This document shows positions 6,848-15,463 of a DNA stretch of 64,000 bases, piece by piece. The first letter of the stretch is position 1, and each line of letters begins with the position of its first letter. Source of the DNA: Comamonas testosteroni (lineage in GTDB: Bacteria; Pseudomonadota; Gammaproteobacteria; Burkholderiales; Burkholderiaceae_C); NCBI RefSeq assembly GCF_003569915.1, contig NZ_KZ984444.1, positions 1 to 64,000 of the forward strand, written 5' to 3'. Both the position numbers and the translations under genes were made by a program. The notes under the pieces are model-generated. The model was not told where the DNA came from, did no database searches, and was given only the letters and a program-made list of their open reading frames with translations.

Positions 6848-8858
6848 CGCAGGTAATGTCGTCGGCCTGCGGCGCGCCGTCTTCAAAGGCTCGCACGCCA
6901 CGCAGCACGGCTTGATTGAGTTGTCCGGGGTTGCACTCAACGCCGCATTGCTGCTCCAGAAACTGCACCAGCCTTTGCTCGCCAAATTCTTCCTGCTGTG
7001 CATTGAAGGCTTCGGTCACACCATCGGTAAACAGAAACAGGCGATCGCCACGGCCCAGTTGCAACACCGCTTCCTGATACGGAAACTCTTCGCTGACCGC
7101 CACTGCCACGCCGCCCGTGCGCGCCAGTGGCTTGACTTCACCTGTGGCGCTGAGAAAGTAAGGGGCATTGTGGCCCGCATTCACATAGCGCAGCTGACCT
7201 GTGGGCAGGTGCAGCACGCCGTAGAACACGGTGACAAACATCATCTGCTCGTTCTCAGCCGCCAGCAGGTCGTTGAGCCTGCGCATGCAACTGCTGGGGG
7301 CTTTCACAAAAGCCGCGGTGGACTTGAGCAGAGTGCGCGTGATGGCCATGAACAGCGCGGCGGGAACGCCTTTGCCCGAGACATCGGCAATCACCACACC
7401 CAGATGTTCCTGATCAAGCCAGAAATAGTCGTAGAAGTCGCCACCCACATCACGCGCGGGAGTGATATGGCAGTCCAGCTGCAGGCGCGGGTCGTCCGGC
7501 ATCTGCTGGGGCAGGATGCTGCGCTGCACTTCGGCCGCAATCTGCAGCTCCTGCTGCAGCCCCGCCAATCTGGTTTTGGTGACCAGAGCCTCGCGCAGTT
7601 CCACCACCATGCTGGTCAGGCGCTGGTGCTGATCGACGATGCGCTGGCTCAGGTCGGACATCACCAAGGCCAGCTGGCGCAACTGACCGTCATCACCCTG
7701 GGCGTTTTCGCTGCCTTGCAGCAGCTGCAGCACTTCTTCGCGGCTGGTCATGTCGGTGGCGTCGGCCAGCTGCTGCAACTGGCTGTGAATCAGCTGCTCC
7801 TGCCTGCGGCGCACGCGCTCGCGCTGGCTGCGTGTGCGAATCAGCTCCTGCACATTGCTGCGGAAGGTGGTGACGGCCTGAGCAATGCGGCCAATCTCGT
7901 CATTGCGGCTGTGGTGCACGAGCACGCTGGTGTCGCCCCTGGCCAGTGCCTGCAGCGCGGCAATGGCTTGATCGAGCGGCTTGAAACTGCGGCGCAGATA
8001 CCAGGACAGCAGCAGCAGGCCCGCAACGATCAGAGCCAGCGTGATGCCCAGCGTCAGCCGCGACAGAAACTGGCTGGCCTGTGCCTGCTGGGTCTGGTCC
8101 TTGATGGTGACCAGCGCCCCCACATCATGCCCGGCAAGATCGTGCACCAGCGTGCTGGTCACGGCATGAATCTGCTGGCCAATGGCTTGCTCAAAGTGCG
8201 CTTGCTGGCGCGGTGAAATCAGCGGACTCACGGCCTGCCACAACTCATCGCTGGTGGTCGCCAGCAACTGACCGCGCAGGTCGAGCAGGCTGGCCTGCAG
8301 CTTGCCATGCAGGCTCAGGCGCAGCAGCGCATGCTCCATCTGACGGCCTGCGACAACGACCATGGCTTCCCCATCACCGGGCAGCAAGCGGGCTGACAAC
8401 AGCAGCGCCTGCTTGCTGGCACCAAGGCGTAGCCCGCTGACCGATTCACCGCTGAGCAAAAGCTCCATGCTGCTGTTGTCCAGCAAAGGCTCCAGCGTGG
8501 CCTTGCCCAGACTCACCGCGTCCTGCCCGGGCCTGAGCACGGAAATCAGGTCGAGCTTTTGACCTTCACCGGGATAGAGGTCCAGCGCAATCAGCGCGCG
8601 CTCAAGCTGTTTGCCTTCGCGGGCTCTGGCCGCGCTGATAAAGGCTGGCGTGGCGGCCAGCTTGTCCAGACTGCTGTCCATGCTCTGGTCTTCAGCAGCC
8701 AGCGTCTGCTGCCACAGAGCCGATTGCGCCTCCTGGGCCAGCAGGGCGATGCGCTCTTGCTGCAGCTGATCGTGCACCCAGCCTGAGCCGAGCAGGGCCA
8801 GTGCGGTCAGCAGCAAGCCTGCGGCGACGATCAGCAGAATGCGCAGCCTCAAGGTCAT
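6825..8858 (-). CDS. Membrane-bound SpoIIE-type PP2C phosphatase with HAMP domain
   Basis: The 677-residue protein has an N-terminal membrane segment (5-28), an extracytoplasmic sensor region (about 30-265), a second membrane segment (268-288) and a HAMP linker (about 289-341). A helical region follows, then a PP2C/SpoIIE domain (about 440-677). Metal-binding motifs are intact: GGDFYD (472-477), DVSGKG (492-497), TDGVTEA (611-617) and QADDIT (664-669). It should dephosphorylate the STAS protein in response to a periplasmic or membrane signal. Its ATG overlaps the stop of the upstream gene (TCAT at 8855-8858), the last of four tight overlaps in a five-gene operon. Confidence 0.93.
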   Translation of the reverse strand: MTLRLRILLIVAAGLLLTALALLGSGWVHDQLQQERIALLAQEAQSALWQQTLAAEDQSMDSSLDKLAATPAFISAARAREGKQLERALIALDLYPGEGQKLDLISVLRPGQDAVSLGKATLEPLLDNSSMELLLSGESVSGLRLGASKQALLLSARLLPGDGEAMVVVAGRQMEHALLRLSLHGKLQASLLDLRGQLLATTSDELWQAVSPLISPRQQAHFEQAIGQQIHAVTSTLVHDLAGHDVGALVTIKDQTQQAQASQFLSRLTLGITLALIVAGLLLLSWYLRRSFKPLDQAIAALQALARGDTSVLVHHSRNDEIGRIAQAVTTFRSNVQELIRTRSQRERVRRRQEQLIHSQLQQLADATDMTSREEVLQLLQGSENAQGDDGQLRQLALVMSDLSQRIVDQHQRLTSMVVELREALVTKTRLAGLQQELQIAAEVQRSILPQQMPDDPRLQLDCHITPARDVGGDFYDYFWLDQEHLGVVIADVSGKGVPAALFMAITRTLLKSTAAFVKAPSSCMRRLNDLLAAENEQMMFVTVFYGVLHLPTGQLRYVNAGHNAPYFLSATGEVKPLARTGGVAVAVSEEFPYQEAVLQLGRGDRLFLFTDGVTEAFNAQQEEFGEQRLVQFLEQQCGVECNPGQLNQAVLRGVRAFEDGAPQADDITCVSLLYLG

Positions 8859-9682
8859 GAGGGTGCTCCATTTTTGATAGCGGATGGCGCAATATCTTTC
8901 AGGACTGAGTGCATTTTTTGATCAAAATCCACGGCCAGCAGCTCGGCGGCGAAGTCCTGCACGCTCTGCTGAGCCTGTGCATTGCGCTGCTGTAGTTCGG
9001 ACAGTGTCTGAAGCGCAGCCTGCTGGGCATCACCGGCGTGACGTTCGTGGATGTGGCGGGTCTGGGTCTCTCGCAGGGCCAGCAGCAAAAGCGCATGTCT
9101 TTTTTGCAGCCCGCGCCCCGGCCACTGGTAGGTAATCAGGCCTGCCAGCACGGCCACTGCCAGCACAGTCAGAATCGCTAAAGCAGCGGGTTTGATCAGA
9201 CTGTGAGCCTGAGGCGATTTGGCTCCGGCCTGAACCTGTGCGACGGTGGCTCCGCGCACGATGACGGGTAGCTTGACCAGCGGCTCTGCCTTGCCCTGAG
9301 AGACGGAATACAAGGGCTTGCCATGCTCATCGGCCAGCGCCAGATAGGCCATCTGCGGCGTGCTTTGCAACGTCTGCTGCAGATAGTCCTGCACGCCGGG
9401 CAGCTTCTGCAGCGGTATGCCCAGTCGTACCGCACGCGTGGTCTGCTTGGCCAGGGTCTGCGCCACAGATCGCGCAATGGCTTGCTGACCTGCCTGCGCC
9501 TCTGCGTGGAACTGGGTGGTCAGCGACCAGATCAAGGCCGCCACCGCCAGCATGCCTGCCAGCAGCACGGCAAAACCGCTGCGCAGGGCGACCTGCAGGC
9601 GCAGGCTCTGCAGGGAGGGCGGGCGTGGTTCAGATGACGCAGGTGATGCAGGTGATGCAGTTGATGTAGTTGACTCAGGCAC
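8855..9682 (-). CDS. Two-TM sensor-like membrane protein with cytoplasmic helical tail
   Basis: I chose the GTG at 9682 because GGAG lies seven bases upstream and the codon overlaps the stop of the preceding gene. An ATG further upstream at 9781 would run far into that gene. The product has a low-complexity start rich in S, P and A, a membrane segment (GFAVLLAGMLAVAALIW) and an extracytoplasmic loop of about 110 residues. A second membrane segment (ALAILTVLAVAVLAGLI) leads to a glutamine-rich helical tail. The layout resembles the sensory half of a histidine kinase or chemoreceptor without an output domain. I do not recognise a named family. It is probably a sensor partner of the SpoIIE-type phosphatase. 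Confidence 0.75.
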   Translation of the reverse strand: MPESTTSTASPASPASSEPRPPSLQSLRLQVALRSGFAVLLAGMLAVAALIWSLTTQFHAEAQAGQQAIARSVAQTLAKQTTRAVRLGIPLQKLPGVQDYLQQTLQSTPQMAYLALADEHGKPLYSVSQGKAEPLVKLPVIVRGATVAQVQAGAKSPQAHSLIKPAALAILTVLAVAVLAGLITYQWPGRGLQKRHALLLLALRETQTRHIHERHAGDAQQAALQTLSELQQRNAQAQQSVQDFAAELLAVDFDQKMHSVLKDIAPSAIKNGAPS

Positions 9683-10427
9683 GGTCCAGCTCCTGCAGCT
9701 TTTGCAGAGCCTGCTGTGACTGCGCATATTCGGTTTGCAGTTGCTGTGCCGCCTGCTCAGCGGCTTGCCTGAGTTCAGCATCCAGCGCCGGGGTGACTGT
9801 GCCCTGATTCAGTATCTGGGCGGCCTGGTGATAGGGGTGCAGGCTGCGCTGCAGCAGCCACAGGCCAAGGCAGAGCGCAGTGATGCAGCAGGCGGCGGCC
9901 AGCATCAGCCACCAGAGCGCCTGCTGGCCCATGCGCTGCCACTGGGCCAGTGTCCATGGCTGATCGGCGGGCAGCAGCGTCACAACAATGCCGCCTGCGG
10001 CGCGGCCCAGATGGTTTTCAAAGCGCATGCCCAACTGGTCCTGCGTGGGGTCCAGCGTTTCCCAGCTGCCTTCCAGGCTGAGCTTTTCGACCCAGTCGGC
10101 AGGCACTTGCACATCGCGGGCACCGGCGTCCGTGCTGTAGCTGATGCGGCCCTGCGGCGTGAAAAGATCAATCGCCATGACCTGCGCAAAACTGGATTTT
10201 TCGCGGTCGATCACATCCTGCATGGCGGGCATCTGTTCCGCCGTCATGCCGGTGGCCAGATAGTCTTCGGCGGTCTTGCGCAGGCTTTGCAGCAGAAAGT
10301 GATTGCGCTCATGGGCCAGTTGCGCGGCCTGGGCGCTGGAGAAATGCCAGTACAGCGCAGTCAGCGCCGCCAGCAGGGCAGCCATACACAGCAGCTGGGC
10401 GGTGCTCAGCTGGGCACGGGTGCTCAA
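9675..10427 (-). CDS. Two-TM sensor-like membrane protein with coiled-coil tail
   Basis: The start is TTG at 10427, overlapping the stop of the GNAT gene, with GGAGGA five to six bases upstream. The 250-residue product has a membrane segment near residues 10-27 and a periplasmic loop to about 160 containing a PAS/Cache-like stretch (FAQVMAIDLFTPQGRISYST). A second membrane segment (LWWLMLAAACCITALCLGLW) is followed by a glutamine-rich coiled coil. It has the same architecture as the following gene and may be an ancient duplicate of it. No catalytic domain is visible. Operon position suggests a signal-input subunit for the downstream PP2C phosphatase. Confidence 0.72.
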   Translation of the reverse strand: MSTRAQLSTAQLLCMAALLAALTALYWHFSSAQAAQLAHERNHFLLQSLRKTAEDYLATGMTAEQMPAMQDVIDREKSSFAQVMAIDLFTPQGRISYSTDAGARDVQVPADWVEKLSLEGSWETLDPTQDQLGMRFENHLGRAAGGIVVTLLPADQPWTLAQWQRMGQQALWWLMLAAACCITALCLGLWLLQRSLHPYHQAAQILNQGTVTPALDAELRQAAEQAAQQLQTEYAQSQQALQKLQELDRA

Positions 10428-11095
10428 ACAGTCCTCCGCTGGACTGGGATGTAGCGCAGATATTCCGCGCTATGCCCGGGCTGGGCGCCGCGCCAGCCTT
10501 GCCGCAGCAGCTGGTGCTGGCGCTTGATGTCCATCGCATGGAGTTCCTTGGACAGATCGGGGTAGAGCGCGTAGTCAGGCAAGGGCTCCAGCACCATCAG
10601 ATAGCGCATCTGCCCGCCGTAGCGCAGGCTGATGTCGCGCACATGAAACCCGCACTCCAGCAGATTGTTCCAGCTGTAGTGGTTGGCAGGCGCGGCGGTG
10701 GAAAACAGCAGCGCATTGGCGGGAGCCATGGCAATGCGCTGCATGATGAGCTGCCGTTGCAGTGAGCGGCCGCGCCACGGTGGGCTGACGCAGATGCCGG
10801 CCAGCGCCAGTTGCGGGCGTGCAGGGTCTGGGGCAAGGCTTTCGGGCAGGAGTTCGTCGTCTTCGAGCTGATGCTGTAGCACGCCATAGGCCACCAGTTC
10901 ATTGCCATGAAACAGACCCAAGATCCGGCTTTTTTGCATGAGCTGCTGCAGGGATTCGCGCGTTTCATTGCGCACCATATCGTTGCCCAGACCCACCGTG
11001 CTGTGCAGATGCAGAGCATGGATCATGCTCAGGTCATCAAGGCCCAGCTCACGCTGGGTCAGGTCGGAAGGCGACAAGAAGGCTTGTGCATTCAT
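10424..11095 (-). CDS. GNAT-like acetyltransferase domain protein
   Basis: The gene starts at ATG 11095, sharing ATGA with the stop of the upstream binding-protein gene. A frame open to 11449 merely runs antiphase through that gene. The 223-residue product has a GNAT-like core. Its pyrophosphate-binding loop is recognisable as LALAGICVSPPWRGRSLQRQ around residues 96-115, followed by a C-terminal region with YSWNNLLECGFHVRD. Substrate is unknown. Being locked between sensor genes by overlapping stops and starts, it probably modifies or senses something within this signalling operon rather than having an independent metabolic role. Confidence 0.7.
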   Translation of the reverse strand: MNAQAFLSPSDLTQRELGLDDLSMIHALHLHSTVGLGNDMVRNETRESLQQLMQKSRILGLFHGNELVAYGVLQHQLEDDELLPESLAPDPARPQLALAGICVSPPWRGRSLQRQLIMQRIAMAPANALLFSTAAPANHYSWNNLLECGFHVRDISLRYGGQMRYLMVLEPLPDYALYPDLSKELHAMDIKRQHQLLRQGWRGAQPGHSAEYLRYIPVQRRTV

Positions 11096-12171
11096 GCGGC
11101 ACCCCCTCTGGCGGGGGCGACGGACACCACCTCTGCATAGTTGAGCACCTGCAACGGCGGGTACAGCTCCAGCTGCTGCGCCATCTGCATATTCACCATC
11201 AGCGAAAAGCGCTTGAGCGATTCCACCGGCAACTGTTGAACAGTCCTGTGGCCCAGCAGCAGATCCACCGCCTTGGAGCCCGCCAACTGGCCCACGGAGT
11301 AGTAGCGGCTGACCATGCCCGTCAGTGCATTGCCGGTGCGCAAAGCCAGCTCGGTCGATGCAAACAGCGGCAGCCTGCGCTGCATGGCCAGTGGAGTGAT
11401 GCGGTCGTAAATCGTGCCCAGAAAAGTGTCTGGCGGCAGGTACAGCCATTGCGCGCCGCCTTGATGCAGCTCGTCGATCAACTCGCTCAGTCCATCGGCA
11501 GTGGGTTTGCCAGCGCTGTCCTGATGCAGTCTGCGGGCCAGAATGTCAACCTGGTGCTGCTGCCCATACTGCCTGAGGCTTTGCACAATGGCTTGCGAGT
11601 TGGCCTCGGCCGGGTTGTAGAGCACGCCCAGCTTGGTCCAGGGGCGGTAGTTGTGCATATGCTGCAGCTGCCGCGCGAGTGGCACCACATGCACGGTGCC
11701 GGTGACATTGCGCTCCGGCGCGGCGAGGTTGCGCACAATGTCTGCTTTCTGTGGCTCGGCCACCAGCGCAAAGACCACAGGAATATCGCGCAGCGCAGGG
11801 TGTGTATTGGGTTGCTCAACCGTGCCCGTGACGGCCAGCGTGACCGGCGTGCCCCAGGTGTAGATCAGGTCCGGGGCAATGGTGGGCAGCTCATCGAGAA
11901 TGGCTTTGACGCGGCTAGCGTCCTGCTGCACATCGCGAACCACGAAATCCACATCCAGACCGGCTTCGCTCAGATAGCTGCGAAAGCCCGTGTCCACATC
12001 CGTAGTCCCGCGATAGGTCAGCATCAGCACCCGGAAGCGGCGGCCTGCAGTGCTTTTTCTGGGCGCGGATACAGGTGCCAGCATGGCCGCGCTGCCCAGA
12101 CATAACCCAGCACCTGCGGTAGCGAGACCGCAGGTCAGCAACTGTCGGCGCGTGGGCAGAGGCGGGCTCAT
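11092..12171 (-). CDS. Tat-exported ABC-type substrate-binding protein (ABC_sub_bind family)
   Basis: The 359-residue protein starts with a twin-arginine type leader (TRRQLLTCGLATAGAGLCLG). It then matches the ABC_sub_bind (PF04392-like) fold: FRVLMLTYRGTTDVDTGF, DLIYTWGTPVTLAVTGTVEQ and WTKLGVLYNPAEANSQA. Such proteins bind small ligands in the periplasm. No ABC permease or ATPase is nearby. It is instead the first gene of an operon ending in a SpoIIE-type phosphatase, so it is more likely a periplasmic ligand sensor than a transport component. Downstream genes overlap it and each other by 4 to 8 bp. Confidence 0.85.
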   Translation of the reverse strand: MSPPLPTRRQLLTCGLATAGAGLCLGSAAMLAPVSAPRKSTAGRRFRVLMLTYRGTTDVDTGFRSYLSEAGLDVDFVVRDVQQDASRVKAILDELPTIAPDLIYTWGTPVTLAVTGTVEQPNTHPALRDIPVVFALVAEPQKADIVRNLAAPERNVTGTVHVVPLARQLQHMHNYRPWTKLGVLYNPAEANSQAIVQSLRQYGQQHQVDILARRLHQDSAGKPTADGLSELIDELHQGGAQWLYLPPDTFLGTIYDRITPLAMQRRLPLFASTELALRTGNALTGMVSRYYSVGQLAGSKAVDLLLGHRTVQQLPVESLKRFSLMVNMQMAQQLELYPPLQVLNYAEVVSVAPARGGAA

Positions 12172-12186
12172 GACTGCAGGGCGTGA

Positions 12187-12233
12187 GGAAGGACGGCTCG
12201 ATTATGGGGAGCCGTCCTTCCTGCAATATTGCA
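12187..12233. terminator. Perfect 13-bp inverted repeat plus adjacent 12-bp palindrome
   Basis: GGAAGGACGGCTC at 12187-12199 is the exact complement of GAGCCGTCCTTCC at 12209-12221, with a 9-nt loop. It is followed at once by the palindrome TGCAATATTGCA (12222-12233). The pair sits between the stop of the Gcr-type gene (12246) and the start of the signalling operon (12171). It may terminate the recombinase transcript (minus-strand reading has only short T runs after the stem) or serve as an operator for the operon. Confidence 0.5.
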
Positions 12234-12245
12234 GTCTGCGCCCGT

Positions 12246-14210
12246 TCAGGGACTGAAAAAGCTCAGCGGCTTGCGCCAGAAGCGCTGGCGTATGGCTTTG
12301 TAGATGCGCGAGCGGTCCACGCCGCTGACGTTGTGCGCGCGCAGTGCCACGCGGAAGGCGAGGTAGAAGCTCACGCCCACATTCAGCGCAGCATTGAGGG
12401 GCAGCATAGCCACGGCCCACCACAGCAGGTCGTCATGCAGGACTTCCCAGCCCAGCGAGGTCACCGCCACGCCGATCTGGCCGGTGGACAGCGTGACGTG
12501 ACGCACTTCCAGCCCCAGGCCGAAGAAGGCTGCAAAAGCCGGAACCAGGCCCAGCATGAAGCCCAGCGAGATATTTGCTGCGAGGCTGGAGATGTTCTTG
12601 CGCAGAAACGTCGCCCAGCGATCGGCCCGCACGCGGCCCAGAAAGCGGGTGATGCCGGGGTTGTAGCGAATGACGGAGTCGATATTGCGCAGCACGAACC
12701 AGTTTTCCGTGCCGCCTGCAATCAGGCTGCTGGCAAACAGCAGCACGCCGGTAAATGCCGCAAACAGCAGGGACGGTCCCAACAGGCTGAGTGAGTCCAG
12801 TACCTGCTGGGCATGCTTGATGCTCAGCGGCGCATGGCCGGAAAGATAGATGTAGCCCACACTCAGCAGCAGCGCGGCGGGAAAGACCACCATCACATTG
12901 CCCAGAATGGCGGCGACCTGCGAGCGCACAAGGTGGGCGACTTCGTCCACAAATTCCTGAATGGACTCGTCGCTTTGGATGTCCTTGAGCTTGGCCGCCA
13001 TGGCCGGGGCCGTCATCGCAGGCTGCTTGGTGGCGACCGTGAAATGCAGCAGCTGTATCAGCACAAAGCTGACGGCGTAGTTAAAACCTGCCGCCATACC
13101 GGCCCAGAAGACCGACAGGCCCAGCGCGGCCAGCGCAAACTTGGCCAGTGTGGTGAAGGCCATGACCAGGCCGCCGCCAGCGGCCTTGCCCACCATGCGG
13201 CGGAATTCACTGCCGTCGCGGGTGATGTAGTGCTCGCCGGTCTCGGCACTGCGCTCTGCCACCTTGGCGGCCAGCAGCGAGGTGTTGGTAGACATTAGCG
13301 CGCGCAGGCTGCGGCGCTCGATGCCGACGGCGACCAGGTTGGACATCAGCTCCGAAGTCTCATAGGCGCGGTCGGTGGCCAGCAGGCAGTCCAGCAGGCG
13401 GCGCACGCGCACAATGCGCGCGCGCACCTGGCGCAGGCGGAAGATCAGCCCCACCGAGATGCCTTCGGCTTCCACATAGGTGTAGACCGATGCAATGGCC
13501 GCGCGGCAGGCGTCGAGACGCTCGCGCAGCTTGGCGGCCGCCGCATCGCGCCGGTCTGTGGTGCGCAGCGGCAGCATGACTTCCACGCGCAGGTTTTCCA
13601 CGTCATGAATCAGGGCGTGGAAGGGCTTTTCCTCGCGGGCCTGCTCGCTCATGCGCAGGCGCAACTCGGGCGCAAAACCGGTGGAGAGAATCTGGCCCGC
13701 GCAGTAGGTGATGGCGTCCAGCAGATTGCGCTCCCACAGGCTGACGCCTTCATCCTGCGGGGGCGCCACCAGGGCCGAGATGCGGGTCATCTGGGCGCTC
13801 GTGAGCGCGTGCAGCCAGCGGGCGTCGAATTTGTCGGGAAAGACGAGCATGAACAGCTCGGAGGCGTCCACCGTCTCCGGCGTGCTGGGCAGCAGTTTGT
13901 AGCGCAGGCGCTCGGCCACTTCGCTGGCCATGGCCGTGCGCGGCGCAAAGCCAAAATCGGCCAGCAAGGCGGTGATGTCCACCGTTTCTTGCAATTTCTG
14001 CCACCACAGGCGCAGGCGCTGCAGGGCTTCGGGGGCGGCTTCAAAGGCGGCAATGGCCTCATCGACACGCGCGACGGCATGCTCTGCCGAGGGTTGGGGA
14101 GCGCGTATCCACTCCACCAGATGGATCAGCCACAGATGGCGTTGGGCAAGGTCTGCATCGGGGTCCAGTGACGTCAGCAGACCGGGCAGGTCAAGTGTGC
14201 TTTTCTTCAT
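12246..14210 (-). CDS. Gcr-type 'site-specific recombinase' family membrane protein
   Basis: The 654-residue protein belongs to the family annotated as site-specific recombinase Gcr (PF10136-like), found mainly in beta- and gammaproteobacteria. The name is historical. The sequence does not show tyrosine- or serine-recombinase catalytic motifs. The N-terminal 330 residues are mostly helical, and the second half has several membrane segments (for example FALAALGLSVFWAGMAAGF and ISLGFMLGLVPAFAAFFGLG). Its real function is uncertain. It follows apaG by 20 bp on the same strand and may be co-transcribed with it. Confidence 0.82.
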   Translation of the reverse strand: MKKSTLDLPGLLTSLDPDADLAQRHLWLIHLVEWIRAPQPSAEHAVARVDEAIAAFEAAPEALQRLRLWWQKLQETVDITALLADFGFAPRTAMASEVAERLRYKLLPSTPETVDASELFMLVFPDKFDARWLHALTSAQMTRISALVAPPQDEGVSLWERNLLDAITYCAGQILSTGFAPELRLRMSEQAREEKPFHALIHDVENLRVEVMLPLRTTDRRDAAAAKLRERLDACRAAIASVYTYVEAEGISVGLIFRLRQVRARIVRVRRLLDCLLATDRAYETSELMSNLVAVGIERRSLRALMSTNTSLLAAKVAERSAETGEHYITRDGSEFRRMVGKAAGGGLVMAFTTLAKFALAALGLSVFWAGMAAGFNYAVSFVLIQLLHFTVATKQPAMTAPAMAAKLKDIQSDESIQEFVDEVAHLVRSQVAAILGNVMVVFPAALLLSVGYIYLSGHAPLSIKHAQQVLDSLSLLGPSLLFAAFTGVLLFASSLIAGGTENWFVLRNIDSVIRYNPGITRFLGRVRADRWATFLRKNISSLAANISLGFMLGLVPAFAAFFGLGLEVRHVTLSTGQIGVAVTSLGWEVLHDDLLWWAVAMLPLNAALNVGVSFYLAFRVALRAHNVSGVDRSRIYKAIRQRFWRKPLSFFSP

Positions 14211-14230
14211 TCAATCAGGTTGGGCGAACG

Positions 14231-14638
14231 TCAGTGCAGCACACGTTTTTCAGGTGCGGGCATGACGTCGCCAGTTTCATTCATCTGCAGTACGAACAGG
14301 GGGACTTCGGCTTCGAAGGTCTCCCCCTCGTGATTGACGCACAGAAAAGTGCCCTGCATGGTGCCCGTGGGCGTGCGAAGCTGACAACCACTTGAATACT
14401 CAAAGGATTCCCCGGGTTGCAGCAGGGGCTGACGCCCCACCACGCCCAGGCCCTTGACCTCTTCCACATGGTTCAACTCGTTGGTGATGATCCAGTGCCG
14501 CGCAATCAGCTGCGCTGGCACCTCACCCGTGTTGGTGATGGTGATCGTGTAGGAAAACACATAGACGCCTGCGGCCGGAGCGGATTGCTCGGGCAGGTAG
14601 GCGGGCTGGACTTGGACCAGAAACTCGTTCATCGGCAT
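14231..14638 (-). CDS. apaG: ApaG domain protein
   Basis: The 135-residue protein has the ApaG (DUF525) beta-sandwich signatures YVFSYTITITNTGEVPAQL, HWIITNELNHVEEVKGLGVVG and YSSGCQLRTPTGTMQGTF. Length fits the family (about 125-135). ApaG has been linked to cobalt/magnesium tolerance and nucleotide-polyphosphate handling, but its biochemical role is not settled. Two in-frame ATGs (14638 and 14632) are both possible. The gene diverges from rpe, whose start lies 31 bp away, so the two promoters must overlap. Confidence 0.93.
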   Translation of the reverse strand: MPMNEFLVQVQPAYLPEQSAPAAGVYVFSYTITITNTGEVPAQLIARHWIITNELNHVEEVKGLGVVGRQPLLQPGESFEYSSGCQLRTPTGTMQGTFLCVNHEGETFEAEVPLFVLQMNETGDVMPAPEKRVLH

Positions 14639-14669
14639 GAGCTAATGGTAACTGCGACAATTGCACTCC

Positions 14670-15353
14670 ATGAGCCCCACCTACCGCATTGCCCCTTCCA
14701 TCCTGTCAGCCGACTTCGCTCGTTTGGGCGAAGAAGTGCGCAACGTCATTGCTGCTGGCGCAGACTGGATTCACTTTGACGTGATGGACAACCATTACGT
14801 TCCCAATCTGACTTTCGGCCCCATGATCTGTCAGGCTTTGAAGCCCCACGCAGTCACGCCCGACGGCAAGCCCGTGCCCATCGACGTGCACCTGATGGTG
14901 CAGCCCGTGGACGAGCTGGCTACGGCCTTTGCCAAGGCGGGTGCGGATTTCATCAGCTTCCACCCCGATGCATCGCCCCATGTGCATCGCAGCATCCAGA
15001 ACATCAAGAGCCATGGCTGCAAGGCCGGCCTGGTGTTCAACCCCGCAGCGCCGCTGGACGTGCTGGACTGGGTGATCGAGGACATCGACCTGATTTTGCT
15101 GATGAGCGTGAACCCCGGCTTCGGCGGTCAAAGCTTTATTGATAGCACGCTGCGCAAGGCAGAAGCTGCTCGCAAGCGTATTGAAGCCTGCGGCAAGGAC
15201 ATTCGCCTGGAAGTGGACGGCGGTATCAAGGAAGGCAATATCCGCGCTGCGGCTGATGCCGGTATCGACACCTTTGTGGCGGGTAGCGCCATCTTTGGCA
15301 AGCCTGATTACAAGGCGGTCATCGATACCATGCGAAAAAATCTCGCGGCCTGA
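14670..15353 (+). CDS. rpe: Ribulose-phosphate 3-epimerase
   Basis: Rpe interconverts ribulose 5-phosphate and xylulose 5-phosphate in the pentose phosphate pathway. The 227-residue TIM barrel has the expected motifs: [14 protein letters not shown] at the start, [42 protein letters not shown] and [14 protein letters not shown] chose ATG 14670 ([10 protein letters not shown]) over a TTG three codons upstream. A strong terminator follows at 15370, and gph begins 110 bp downstream. The rpe-gph order, often followed by trpE, is typical of proteobacteria. Confidence 0.97.
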   Translation: MSPTYRIAPSILSADFARLGEEVRNVIAAGADWIHFDVMDNHYVPNLTFGPMICQALKPHAVTPDGKPVPIDVHLMVQPVDELATAFAKAGADFISFHPDASPHVHRSIQNIKSHGCKAGLVFNPAAPLDVLDWVIEDIDLILLMSVNPGFGGQSFIDSTLRKAEAARKRIEACGKDIRLEVDGGIKEGNIRAAADAGIDTFVAGSAIFGKPDYKAVIDTMRKNLAA

Positions 15354-15369
15354 GCTTTTCAACCGCGAC

Positions 15370-15400
15370 AAGGCCTGCACAATGCTTGCAGGCCTTTTTT
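15370..15400 (+). terminator. Rho-independent terminator of rpe
   Basis: AAGGCCTGCA and TGCAGGCCTT form a 10-bp stem with a 7-nt loop, followed by TTTTTT. It starts 17 bp after the rpe stop. Confidence 0.9.
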
Positions 15401-15411
15401 ATAGTGATTTT

Positions 15412-15454
15412 GGCTGCAAGTCCGTATATTGAATGCGTGTGCAGCTATTGATTT
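15412..15454 (-). repeat. Dispersed GATAGCTGC repeat, copy 3 (upstream of gph)
   Basis: On the minus strand the element reads AAATCAATAGCTGCACACGC, an AT-rich middle, then GGACTTGCAGCC. It resembles copy 6 at 37411 in order and spacing. It occupies most of the rpe-gph gap between the terminator and the gph start. Confidence 0.55.
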
Positions 15455-15463
15455 GATAGTTGT

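Noticed and set aside
12246..14210. Evidence for an integrase or mobile element from the 'site-specific recombinase' name
   Set aside because: No catalytic recombinase motifs, attachment sites or flanking repeats are seen. The Gcr family is a chromosomal membrane protein family.
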